From: CAWDVB01 sp963824105
Lineage (GTDB): Bacteria; Actinomycetota; Actinomycetes; Propionibacteriales; Nocardioidaceae
Assembly (NCBI GenBank): GCA_963824105.1
Contig: CAWGNN010000009.1
Coordinates: 1-64,000 of the forward strand
DNA: 64,000 nt
Reading direction: 5' to 3'
Position numbers and translations under genes: made by a program. Under the pieces are notes generated by a model that worked only from the letters and a program-made list of their open reading frames with translations, was not told where the DNA came from and made no database searches. This document shows, in pieces, positions 42,704 to 50,753 of the stretch (within the stretch, counting starts at the first letter, position 1; every line of letters begins with the position of its first letter).

Positions 42704-44647
42704 GACCAGCCCCTCGTCGCCGAACAGCGGCTCCTCGAGCTTCCACCACCGGACCAACAGGCTGACGATCGCCCCGGTGACCGCGATCTCGCCGATCACC
42801 AGTGCGATCAGTCCGCCCAGCCGCTGGTCACCGAGCAGGTCGGCATTCCAGGGCAGCGCGAGGGCGGTGTACATGTTCCCCGCGGCGAGACCGTTCCCCA
42901 GGACGCGGTGACTCGACATCACCAGACCGGCGAAGACGGCGTTGAAGGGCAAGGCGGCCAGCAGCATGGCGAGCCGGGCAACATTGGGGGCCGGTCGTGG
43001 GGTCCGGTCGACTCCGATCACGGCCCAGGCGAACAGGTAGCCCGCGCCGAGGAAGAACAGATTGAGCAGCATGTGCGCCCAGTGGAAGCGGGCTGCGCTG
43101 TCGAAGATGCCGCCGAAGTAGATGACGAACGGCGACCACACCAGCAGGCCCAGAGCAGAGATCGGGTGGGTCAAGCGGCGGATCGCCGGGCTGTCCTCCA
43201 CCAGGCTCAGCCAGTCCGATGCGTCCGGCATCCCTGGCTCTCCGCGACCGACGGCCTCTCGCGCGAGGGTCAGGGGACCGCCCAGGGCCAGCAGCATCGG
43301 AGCGATGATGGCCAGCAGCATGTGGCCGACCATGTGCACGCTGAACATGGCCGGCTCGTAGAGACCCAGGCCGGAGGAGGAAGCCACCAGCACGACGCCG
43401 CATCCGCCCAGCCAGGCCGCGGTTCGGCCCCAGGGCCACGTACCCCCTGAACGGCGCACCCTGGCCAGCAACACCAGGTACCAGATGGCCAAGGTGAGGG
43501 AGAGTGCGAGGAACAGGATCTCGACTCGCCAGTCGAAGGCCAGCCGCCAGACGTTCGGGGCCCCGGGGAGGTCGTAACCGATCAGCGTCTGCAGGTCCGA
43601 CACCGGCAAGGTGAAGGCGGGCGGAGTGAGGCTGGTCATCTGCGCGGAACCGAGGAACGCCGAGGCCAACAGCCCTCCCTCCACCACCAGGAGTCGTAGC
43701 GCCGCGGCCGGCCCGCCGAGCCCACCAGAACTCTCGATGCGCCTGACGAGGTTCCGGCGCCAGGTGGCTCCGACGACTCCGATGGCGAGGAAGAGGGCGA
43801 TCTTGGCCGCCAGGACCATCGTGTACGCCCCGCTCGGCCCGCTGGGCGGGGCGAGCACCAGACCCAGCACCACGCCGGTGCTGCCGATGACTCCCCAACA
43901 GACCCAGGCGATCACCTGGTAGCGGCGCAGCAGTCCCTCGGGGATCTCCGCGTGACGGGAGACCCCGACTACCACCTGCACGAGCAGGCCCGTCCAGAGA
44001 GCGGCCGCGGGGACGTGCAGAGTGAGGGCGGCAGTCGCCCAGTCGTGCCCGGTGTCGGAGGACGCGTGCCCGGCGAACAGCGGCGGCAACAGGCTCAGCG
44101 TGGCGAGACCGAGCACCGGCGCCACATTGCGCCAGCCTCGGGCGAAACGCGCGAGGACCGCGACCAGACTGGCGCCGATCGCGGCGGCCAGCCAGTACCC
44201 GGACTCCGCGCCGTCCACGGCTGTCCTGATCCAGGAGTCCAGACCACCCATCTGGGAGAGAGGCAGCCCGGCGTCGTTCACCGCCGCCAAGACGAGCGCG
44301 AAGAATGCGCCCACCTGCCACACCCGGCTCCAGCGAGAGGCCCACTGCATCGCAGCCGACGCTCGAGCCGAGAGTCTCGCCTCGGCGCCATCAGCTCGCA
44401 ACGGAGCGGTGAGCAGCACCACGAACGCCAAGGAGCCCACGCTCAGCGATGCCGCGACATCGACCGTGAGCCGCGCCATGGTCAGCATGATCTGGACGGC
44501 AGCTCCCGGGTCGGAGGCCCCGACCGCCACGAATCCGTGGTTGGGGGCGGCCCGGGCCGCGAGGGTCATGGCAACGATTCCGGCCGCCCCGACCAGGGCG
44601 ATCGGCCAGACCCAGCGGCTACCTCGGTCGAGTTCGCGTGTCCCCAC
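42647..44647 (-). CDS. CopD-like copper transport domain fused to a CtaG-like domain, 666 aa
   Basis: The first half (about residues 1-330) has seven or eight helices with the CopD patterns LTLHVPAAALWTGLLVQVVV and LAAKIALFLAIGVVGATWRR. The second half (340-640) is a CtaG-like membrane unit with FSVHMVGHMLLAIIAPMLLA, RRLTHPISALGLLVWSPFVI and MLLNLFFLGAGYLFA, related to the CtaG-like protein at 38675. Such fusions are seen in actinobacteria and link copper import to oxidase assembly. The start is GTG 44647, 66 nt from the operator at 44713. Its last 57 nt overlap the end of CopA. Confidence 0.87.
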   Translation of the reverse strand: MGTRELDRGSRWVWPIALVGAAGIVAMTLAARAAPNHGFVAVGASDPGAAVQIMLTMARLTVDVAASLSVGSLAFVVLLTAPLRADGAEARLSARASAAMQWASRWSRVWQVGAFFALVLAAVNDAGLPLSQMGGLDSWIRTAVDGAESGYWLAAAIGASLVAVLARFARGWRNVAPVLGLATLSLLPPLFAGHASSDTGHDWATAALTLHVPAAALWTGLLVQVVVGVSRHAEIPEGLLRRYQVIAWVCWGVIGSTGVVLGLVLAPPSGPSGAYTMVLAAKIALFLAIGVVGATWRRNLVRRIESSGGLGGPAAALRLLVVEGGLLASAFLGSAQMTSLTPPAFTLPVSDLQTLIGYDLPGAPNVWRLAFDWRVEILFLALSLTLAIWYLVLLARVRRSGGTWPWGRTAAWLGGCGVVLVASSSGLGLYEPAMFSVHMVGHMLLAIIAPMLLALGGPLTLAREAVGRGEPGMPDASDWLSLVEDSPAIRRLTHPISALGLLVWSPFVIYFGGIFDSAARFHWAHMLLNLFFLGAGYLFAWAVIGVDRTPRPAPNVARLAMLLAALPFNAVFAGLVMSSHRVLGNGLAAGNMYTALALPWNADLLGDQRLGGLIALVIGEIAVTGAIVSLLVRWWKLEEPLFGDEGLVLRRPDLPKPQAVGDHEER

Positions 44648-44712
44648 CTCAGCCCGCCCCGCCCGCCATTGCGGTTCGGATGCGGGGGGTGGAGGAGAAC
44701 ACGCGGCGATTC

Positions 44713-44723
44713 TACAAGTTGTA
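44713..44723. promoter_or_regulatory. BlaI/CopY-type operator, copy 3
   Basis: TACAAGTTGTA is a perfect 11-bp dyad holding the core ACAAGTTGT. It lies between the divergent CopD-CtaG gene (66 nt away) and the BlaI-type repressor (59 nt away), so both could be controlled, including the repressor itself. Confidence 0.8.
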
Positions 44724-44781
44724 CATTGTGCCCAGCTTGTGTGCCCAGCCGGGCGCGGGGCCCGAGCACGCAGGAGGGGCG

Positions 44782-45201
44782 ATGAGACTGGCTGCGGCAG
44801 CCAACGGCAAGCGCGGTGCCTATGGCGCCCTCAAGAGCACAGTGATCGAGATTCTCCTGCACGCTGAGTCCCCGATGACCGCCCGGCAGATCGCCGACCG
44901 GCTCGGAGCCGACAACGGCAAGGAGTACTCCCTCAGCACGATCCTGACCGTCCTGGACCGCCTGCATCGAGCAGGCGAGGTCAGCAAGGTCCACTCCGCC
45001 GCCGGAGAGTGGGAGTTCGCGGTGACCCGACGCGACCCGGGTGACTCCGCGGAGGACATGATCGAGGCCCTGCTGCGTAGCGCCGACCGCACCGGAGCAC
45101 TGCTCAGTTTCGCGGGGAGTCTCGACGCTGACGATCGGAGCGTTCTGCGCGACATCGTCAACGAGTCGATCCGCGACGACTCCGATGTGAAGCGCCCTTG
45201 A
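44782..45201 (+). CDS. BlaI/MecI/CopY-family transcriptional repressor, 139 aa
   Basis: Winged helix-turn-helix repressor. The sequence KRGAYGALKSTVIEILLHAE is followed by MTARQIADRLGADN and YSLSTILTVLDRLHRAGEVS (recognition helix), with WEFAVTRRD and a helical dimerisation part at the C-terminus. I chose ATG 44782 because GGAGGGGC lies just upstream; the longer frame includes the operator. It is followed by the M56 protease gene, overlapping by four bases, as in blaI-blaR1 pairs. The matching dyads near CopA and CopD suggest it represses the copper cluster. Confidence 0.9.
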   Translation: MRLAAAANGKRGAYGALKSTVIEILLHAESPMTARQIADRLGADNGKEYSLSTILTVLDRLHRAGEVSKVHSAAGEWEFAVTRRDPGDSAEDMIEALLRSADRTGALLSFAGSLDADDRSVLRDIVNESIRDDSDVKRP

Positions 45202-45992
45202 TCGCACACCTTCTCGTCGTCGGCGCTTCCCTCTTCGCCTACGCCGTCGCGGTGATGGTGCTGGTACCGATGGGTGCGTCACGGCGACGCTGGACCAGCC
45301 GCACCCCACGCACCGCCCTCGTGATCTGGGTGTGGGCGTTGGGCAGTGGTGGCCTCGCGCTGGCCGCTGGTCTGGCCTGCGTGGTGTTCGCCGCGACCCA
45401 GATGTCACGGGAGCCGGTTGCCCGAATCACCCTGGGCCAAACCCTGGGTGACGTGCTCCTGACCCTGGGCGGCTATGCCGCTACCGCGATCGGTGGCGGC
45501 ATCGGATCCCTGCTCGTCTACCGCCTGATCGTCGCCGGCCGGCAACGACGCGCACTGGCCCCCTCACTCGCCGGGCTGTCCCGACCGGCACTTGGCCCGA
45601 GGGGGACAGCGGTCACGATCGTCCCGAGCCAGCACGCCGCCGCAGTCAGCCTGCCGGGCCCCCACCGGACGATCCTGGTCTCCTCCCGGCTGCACGAGAC
45701 CTTGACGCCCGAGCAGTTCGAGGCCGTGGTCGAGCACGAGCGCTGCCATCTGCGCCAAGGACACCACCGCCTCGTTCAGCTTGCTCACCTGCAGTACAAG
45801 GCGCTGCCTATCCTCCCCTCCGCTCGGATCCTGGAACGGTCGGTGCGGATGTTGGTCGAGCTCGCCGCTGATGACCACGCCGCGCGCCGGTGCGGCCGGG
45901 AGGCGACCGCGGCAGCCCTCCGGGCAATGGGATCGACGACCGGTGACGGGGGATACGAGTTGCGCGCGCGACGCCTGGAGACCGTCCGATAG
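45198..45992 (+). CDS. M56-family (BlaR1-like) membrane zinc protease, 264 aa
   Basis: Three or four membrane helices precede and follow a cytoplasmic zinc site, VVEHERCHLRQGHHRLVQL, which fits the HExxH motif (His-Glu-Arg-Cys-His), and VELAADDHAARRCGREATA further on carries the Glu/Asp of the family. BlaR1 proteins cleave or inactivate the BlaI repressor when a sensor domain is triggered. Here no extracellular sensor domain follows; the protein ends soon after the protease. The start is TTG 45198 overlapping the BlaI stop. The signal it senses is unknown. Confidence 0.82.
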   Translation: MIAHLLVVGASLFAYAVAVMVLVPMGASRRRWTSRTPRTALVIWVWALGSGGLALAAGLACVVFAATQMSREPVARITLGQTLGDVLLTLGGYAATAIGGGIGSLLVYRLIVAGRQRRALAPSLAGLSRPALGPRGTAVTIVPSQHAAAVSLPGPHRTILVSSRLHETLTPEQFEAVVEHERCHLRQGHHRLVQLAHLQYKALPILPSARILERSVRMLVELAADDHAARRCGREATAAALRAMGSTTGDGGYELRARRLETVR

Positions 45993-46075
45993 GGCGAGGC
46001 CCAGGCAACTGGAACCCCTCCCCGCTCCTACGGGTGTGCCTTGTCACCGATGGCCGCATGCCCCACGCTGGCGCC

Positions 46076-46582
46076 ATGGAAGCCGCCGAGCTCCGCGCCC
46101 GCCAGGCGCCACTGAAGGACCTCTACAAGCAGGACCCCGCAGCCGCGACGACGCCGGTCCACGCGACCGGTGACTTCGCCGCCCCCGATCTGGGCACGGT
46201 CGTGCAGAGCTGGGCAGGTCCGATCACCGCCGGTCCACACCCGTCGACCGGGGGCAGCGGGGCCGAGTCCTGCTCAGCCGACATGCTCCTCCAAGCCGTG
46301 GTCGGCTGCGTGGGCGTGACCCTGCGCAGCGTCGCCACCGTGATGAGGATCCCGATCGCCTCTGCGGAGCTGCGGGCCAGCGGGATGTTCGACGCCCGCG
46401 GGACGTTGGGGGTCGATCCCGGGGTGCCCGTCGGCATTCAGAACGTGATCGTCGACGTCGTCCTGGAGACCGAGGAGCCGCCGGAGAAGCTGCACCGGCT
46501 GGCGCAGCTCACCCACCGCTACTGCGTGGTCGGCCAGAGCCTCGCCGCCGGATTCGAGATCCACATCTCCACGCCGGACTAA
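46076..46582 (+). CDS. OsmC-family protein, 168 aa
   Basis: The OsmC/Ohr family of cysteine peroxidases protects against organic peroxides and other electrophiles. The sequence has ESCSADMLLQAVVGCVGVTL (first Cys helix), IQNVIVDVVLETEEPPEKLH and LTHRYCVVGQSLAAGFEIHI with the second conserved Cys. Both cysteines being present supports activity. I chose ATG 46076, which gives the usual length; ATG 46058 is possible. No regulator such as OhrR is next to it. It lies just after the copper cluster, as its own unit. Confidence 0.85.
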   Translation: MEAAELRARQAPLKDLYKQDPAAATTPVHATGDFAAPDLGTVVQSWAGPITAGPHPSTGGSGAESCSADMLLQAVVGCVGVTLRSVATVMRIPIASAELRASGMFDARGTLGVDPGVPVGIQNVIVDVVLETEEPPEKLHRLAQLTHRYCVVGQSLAAGFEIHISTPD

Positions 46583-46636
46583 CCGGCGCTCTACGCGGGC
46601 ACGGCGCTCACCGCGCCCAGCACGCTCGCCAACACA

Positions 46637-46723
46637 TGGTGCGCGAGGGGGGAGTTGAACCCCCACGCCCTTTCGGGCACACGGACCTGAACCGTGCGCG
46701 TCTGCCTATTCCGCCACTCGCGC
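46637..46723 (-). tRNA. tRNA-Leu (anticodon CAG), with encoded CCA
   Basis: The acceptor GCGCGAG pairs with CTCGCGC, the discriminator is A, and CCA is encoded at 46639-46637. The anticodon stem CACGG/CCGTG surrounds TTCAGGT, and the long variable arm fits a class II tRNA. CAG reads CUG leucine codons. It is divergent from fhaA. Confidence 0.95.
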
Positions 46724-46856
46724 CAGAAGCGGGCTAACGATATCCCACGCCCCACGGGCTACCCAAACCCGTGACATATGCCCTATACGATCAAGCGAGG
46801 GAGCAGGGCTGCGCGGCCGGGGGGACGCGGTCTCAGAGCGATGCGAAGGAGGCGGC

Positions 46857-47573
46857 GTGGGAGTACTCCAGCGGTTCGAGCAGAAGCTCGAGTCCGCGGT
46901 CGCCGGTGCCTTCGCGAAGGCCTTCCGCAGCACCGTCCAGCCCGTCGAGCTGGCGGCCGCTCTGCAGCGGGAGGTCGACAACTCCACCCAGGTCCTGTCT
47001 CGGGATCGACGGCTGGCGCCCAACACCTTCTCCATCGAGCTCTCGCCGCTCGACCACGAGCGCCTGGCGCCGTACGCGGCGAGCCTCACCGACGAGCTGG
47101 TCGACCTCCTGCGCGCCCACGCCGACGAGCAGGGCTACGTCTTCGCCGGACCGGTCACCATCGAGCTGTCCGAGTCCGACGACCTCGGGACCGGCCGCTT
47201 CCGGGTTCGCAGCACCGCCACCGCCAAGGTCGAAGCAGACGAGCCGGTGGCCCTGCCCGAGATGGCCGGCGCACGGGTCTTCCTCGAGGTGAACGGCACC
47301 CGGCAACCCGTCATGCCGCCGGGTCTGGTCGTGGGACGAGGAAGTGAGGCGGACCTGCGGATCAACGACCCCGGGGTCTCGCGCAGACACGTCGAGGTCC
47401 GGCTCCAGCCCGGGCACGGCCCGCCGCAGGTCGGCGTGGTCGACCTCGGGTCGACCAACGGGACGTTCCTCGATGGTGAGCGCGTGACCCGCTCGTTGAT
47501 CCACAGCGGATCTGAGATCCAGGTCGGGCACACGGTCATTACCGTGCACTTCGCGGAGTCGATGGATGTCTGA
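46857..47573 (+). CDS. fhaA: FHA domain protein FhaA (DUF3662 plus FHA), 238 aa
   Basis: First gene of the cell-wall and phosphorylation operon. The N-terminal DUF3662 (residues 1-120) reads FEQKLESAVAGAFAKAFRST, then VELAAALQREVDNSTQVLSR. The C-terminal FHA domain (about 145-235) has LVVGRGSEADLRINDPGVSR and DLGSTNGTFLDGERVTR, with the Arg, Ser and Asn that bind phosphothreonine. In mycobacteria FhaA binds phosphorylated MviN/MurJ and other PknB substrates. Start GTG 46857 has AAGGAGG at 9-nt distance. It overlaps fhaB by 8 nt. Confidence 0.93.
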   Translation: MGVLQRFEQKLESAVAGAFAKAFRSTVQPVELAAALQREVDNSTQVLSRDRRLAPNTFSIELSPLDHERLAPYAASLTDELVDLLRAHADEQGYVFAGPVTIELSESDDLGTGRFRVRSTATAKVEADEPVALPEMAGARVFLEVNGTRQPVMPPGLVVGRGSEADLRINDPGVSRRHVEVRLQPGHGPPQVGVVDLGSTNGTFLDGERVTRSLIHSGSEIQVGHTVITVHFAESMDV

Positions 47574-48030
47574 GCTCACGTTGACCCTGGTCCGCTTCGG
47601 CTATCTCGCCATCCTCTGGATCTTCGTCCTCTCCGCGGTCTCGGTGATCCGTTCCGACATGTTCGGCACCAGGATCGCGACCGGGTCCGAGCAGAAGTCG
47701 GTGCCCGAGCGCCAGCGACCCGCCAAGACCAAGCGGGGGGCACCGCGGCTGGTCTCCATCGTCGAGGGAACCAACACCGGCACCATCATCGACCTGCACG
47801 GCACCTCCATGACCATCGGCCGGGGGATGGATGCGACCATTCACCTCGATGACGACTACGCCTCCAACCGCCACGCTCGACTGGCCTCCTCGGGCAACCA
47901 TTGGTTCGTGGAGGATCTGGGGTCGACCAACGGCACGTACATCGGAGCCCACCGGATCAGCCAGCCCACGGCCGTGAGCGTCGGGACACGGATCCGCATC
48001 GGCAAGAGCGTCCTCGAGATCAAGAAGTGA
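47566..48030 (+). CDS. fhaB: FHA domain protein FhaB, 154 aa
   Basis: An N-terminal membrane helix (about residues 8-28, FGYLAILWIFVLSAVSVI) is followed by a linker with basic residues (ERQRPAKTKRG) and an FHA domain with TMTIGRGMDATIHLDDDYAS, NRHARLASSGNHWFVEDLGS and TNGTYIGAHRI. This is the arrangement of FhaB/FipA, which binds phosphothreonine on PknB targets and supports divisome function. Start ATG 47566 overlaps fhaA by 8 nt. It precedes pstP by 6 nt. Confidence 0.93.
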   Translation: MSELTLTLVRFGYLAILWIFVLSAVSVIRSDMFGTRIATGSEQKSVPERQRPAKTKRGAPRLVSIVEGTNTGTIIDLHGTSMTIGRGMDATIHLDDDYASNRHARLASSGNHWFVEDLGSTNGTYIGAHRISQPTAVSVGTRIRIGKSVLEIKK

Positions 48031-48036
48031 CGCTGG

Positions 48037-49383
48037 ATGACTGATTCCTTCCGCCTGCGCTACTCCGCCCTGTCCGATGTGGGCCGGGTTCGCAAGGACA
48101 ACCAGGACTCGGGCTACGCGGGCGACCATCTGCTGGTCGTCGCCGACGGAGTGGCCGGAGCGGCGTACGGCGACGTAGCCAGCACCACGGCCGTGCACGT
48201 GATGCGGACGCTCGACTCCCCGCAGACGGTCGACGACACCACGACCGAAGAGCTGGAGGACGTGCTGGCCGACACGGTCCTGCGCGTCCACGAGAAGCTC
48301 GCCGAGCTCGTCGAGCACGACAGCGAGCTGTCCGGCACCAGCACCACCCTGATCGCAGCGCTCTTCGACGGAAACCACCTGGTCCTCGCCCACGTCGGCG
48401 ACAGCCGCGCCTACCTGCTGCGCCGCGGGGAGCTGCGCCAACTGACGGTGGACCACACCTTCGTGCAGACGCTGATCGATGAGGGCCGGATCACCGCCGA
48501 GGAGGCCCGGCACCACCCCCACCGCAACCTCATCCTCCGCGCCGTCGACGGGGTCAACGACGCTCAGTCGGACCTGATCACGGTCGACCTCGAGGAAGGC
48601 GATCGGATCCTGCTGTGCAGCGACGGCTGCTCGGGCCCACTCGACGCGGCGTTGATCGCCGCCCTGCTGGGTGCCGGCTCCGTCGACTTCGCCGCCGTGG
48701 AGCTGGTGCGCTCCGCGCTCGACCATGGGAGCACCGACAACGTCACCGTCGTGGTCGCCGAGGTCGCCGACAAGCAGCACGACCAGGATCCGGAGACGAC
48801 AGCGTCCACGGTGATCGGGCCGCTGCTGGTGGGGGCGGCGGCGCAGCAGCCGCGGCGCGCCGGTCTGGCCACCCGGATCGGCTTCTTCCGGCGCTTCGGC
48901 TCCGACGCAGAGACCGATGACGCGCCGAATGCCACCCCACCGGACCTGGAACTGCTGCGCTACGCCCCCCGACCTCCGCGGCGGCTGATCTGGCTTCGGC
49001 GACTCGTCTGGAGCGTCGTCGCGGCCGGAATCGTCACTCTGGCCGCGACGACCGGGTACCAGTGGACCCAGGGGCAGTACTACGTCGCGCCTGAGGGCTC
49101 CGTGGTGGCCATCCACCGGGGGGTCGACCTCCAGATCCTCGGCATCCCCCTGCACTCGGTCGCCGAGACCACGCCGATCCAGCTCACAGACCTCCCGCCG
49201 TACAACCAAGAGCTGGTCGCCGAGGGGATCAACGCCAGTGACCTGGACAAGGCCGAGCAGATCGTCTCGGACCTGAAGGATCTGGCCTGCCAGCAAGCGA
49301 GGGAGGCCGCTCCGGCCAAGCCCGACTCCACGGGCGGGAGCACCGCCCTCCTGCCGCCCTACTGCGAAGGCACTCTGCCGTGA
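48037..49383 (+). CDS. pstP: PP2C-family Ser/Thr phosphatase PstP, 448 aa
   Basis: Membrane-anchored phosphatase opposing PknB. The metal-binding motifs are DVGRVRKDNQDSGYAGDHL, VVADGVAGAAYGDVAS, LVLAHVGDSRAYLLRRGEL, ILLCSDGCSGPLDAA and HGSTDNVTVVVAEV. The canonical DGMGGH motif is here DGVAGAAYGD. A juxtamembrane linker leads to one helix (about residues 320-340) and an extracellular domain of about 100 residues ending PPYCEGTLP. ATG 48037. Four bases overlap rodA. Confidence 0.94.
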   Translation: MTDSFRLRYSALSDVGRVRKDNQDSGYAGDHLLVVADGVAGAAYGDVASTTAVHVMRTLDSPQTVDDTTTEELEDVLADTVLRVHEKLAELVEHDSELSGTSTTLIAALFDGNHLVLAHVGDSRAYLLRRGELRQLTVDHTFVQTLIDEGRITAEEARHHPHRNLILRAVDGVNDAQSDLITVDLEEGDRILLCSDGCSGPLDAALIAALLGAGSVDFAAVELVRSALDHGSTDNVTVVVAEVADKQHDQDPETTASTVIGPLLVGAAAQQPRRAGLATRIGFFRRFGSDAETDDAPNATPPDLELLRYAPRPPRRLIWLRRLVWSVVAAGIVTLAATTGYQWTQGQYYVAPEGSVVAIHRGVDLQILGIPLHSVAETTPIQLTDLPPYNQELVAEGINASDLDKAEQIVSDLKDLACQQAREAAPAKPDSTGGSTALLPPYCEGTLP

Positions 49384-50753
49384 ACCGCGCGGACCTCGCG
49401 CACCGCAGCCGCCGGGGCGCCGAGTTCTTCCTCCTGCTGATCGCCCTCGCCGTCGGGATCGGCGCCTACGCCGGGGTGGGACTGGGCGTGACGGGCAAGG
49501 TGCCCTCGGACATCTTCACCTACGGCGGCTGGCTCGCCGCGCTCGCGCTGGGGGCTCACATCGTGGTGCGGGTCACCGCCCCGTACGCCGACCCGGTCCT
49601 GCTTCCCATCGTCGTGGCGCTCAACGGTCTGGGGCTGGCGGAGATCCATCGCATCGATCTGGCGCGGCTGCAGATCGCCTCCGATGCCACGCTCTACGCG
49701 GGCAAGCAGCTGCTCTGGATGACGATCGGGGTCGCGCTCTTCGTCGTCGTCTTGATCCTGCTCGGTGACCACCGGCGGATGCAGGCCTTCACCTACACCG
49801 CGGGGCTGGCCGGCATCGGGCTGCTGGTCCTGCCGATGGTTCCGGTGATCGGGCGTGAGGTGAACGGCGCGCGGATCTGGATCAGCCTGGACGGGCTCAG
49901 CTTCCAACCCGGAGAGGTGTCCAAGGTGGTCCTGGCGATCGCCTTCGCCGGGTACCTGGTGCTCCATCGCGATTCCCTCACGCTGGCTGGCCGGCGGTTT
50001 CTCGGGATCGACCTCCCCCGGGGACGCCACCTCGGTCCGATCATGCTGATGTGGCTGCTGAGCCTCGGGATCCTGGTCTTCCAGCACGACCTGGGTTCTT
50101 CCCTGCTGTTCTTCGGGCTCTTCGTCGTGATGCTCTACGTCGCGACCGAGCGGGTCGGGTGGCTGGTGCTCGGCGGCGTGCTCTTCGCCGGCGGCGCGAC
50201 CGCGGCCTACTACCTCTTCGGCTACGTGCAAGAGCGCGTCGACGCATGGCTCAACCCCTTCGGCAACCCCGATCTCAACGGCCAGATCATCCAGAGCATG
50301 TATGGGTTTGCCTGGGGTGGCCTCGCCGGGCGCGGGTTGGGACAGGGGCACCCGACCCTGATCCCGTACTCGTACTCCGACTTCATCATGGCGGCCATCG
50401 GTGAGGAGCTGGGCCTCACCGGAGTCTTCGCCGTCCTGCTCCTCTTCGGCCTGATCGTGGAACGCGCGCTGCGCACGGCGCTGCTCAGCCGCGACGCGTT
50501 CGGCAAGCTGCTCGCCACCGGGCTGGCCGCCACCTTCGTCCTCCAGGTCTTCGTCGTCATCGGCGGCGTCACGAAGCTGATCCCGCTCACCGGCCTGACG
50601 ACACCGTTCCTCTCCTACGGCGGGTCGAGCCTGGTCGCCAACTGGATCGTCATCGCGCTGCTGTTGCGGATATCGGATCAGGCGCGCCGCCCGGTCCCGG
50701 CCCTCGCCCCGGACCTCGCCGACGCCGACACCCAAGTGGTGATGTTGCGTTGA
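49380..50753 (+). CDS. rodA: SEDS peptidoglycan polymerase (RodA/FtsW family), 457 aa
   Basis: Lipid II glycosyltransferase that builds glycan strands with a class B PBP. About ten to twelve helices are seen. Family motifs are NGARIWISLDGLSFQPGEVS near residue 160, LGRGLGQGHPTLIPYSYSD-like GLAGRGLGQGHPTLIPYSYS with EELGLTGVF after it, and GLTTPFLSYGGSSLVANW near the C-terminus. The next gene is its partner pbpA, overlapping by four bases. RodA rather than FtsW is inferred from this neighbourhood, since ftsW normally lies with the mur genes. Confidence 0.92.
   Translation: MNRADLAHRSRRGAEFFLLLIALAVGIGAYAGVGLGVTGKVPSDIFTYGGWLAALALGAHIVVRVTAPYADPVLLPIVVALNGLGLAEIHRIDLARLQIASDATLYAGKQLLWMTIGVALFVVVLILLGDHRRMQAFTYTAGLAGIGLLVLPMVPVIGREVNGARIWISLDGLSFQPGEVSKVVLAIAFAGYLVLHRDSLTLAGRRFLGIDLPRGRHLGPIMLMWLLSLGILVFQHDLGSSLLFFGLFVVMLYVATERVGWLVLGGVLFAGGATAAYYLFGYVQERVDAWLNPFGNPDLNGQIIQSMYGFAWGGLAGRGLGQGHPTLIPYSYSDFIMAAIGEELGLTGVFAVLLLFGLIVERALRTALLSRDAFGKLLATGLAATFVLQVFVVIGGVTKLIPLTGLTTPFLSYGGSSLVANWIVIALLLRISDQARRPVPALAPDLADADTQVVMLR

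Noticed and set aside
47539..49296. 585-aa open frame antisense to fhaB and pstP
   Set aside because: Shadow of two real genes with clear FHA and PP2C motifs; its own sequence matches nothing and is rich in Gly, Arg and Asp.
49359..50735. 458-aa open frame antisense to rodA
   Set aside because: Same reason: the SEDS protein on the plus strand has its motifs and couples to both neighbours by 4-nt overlaps.
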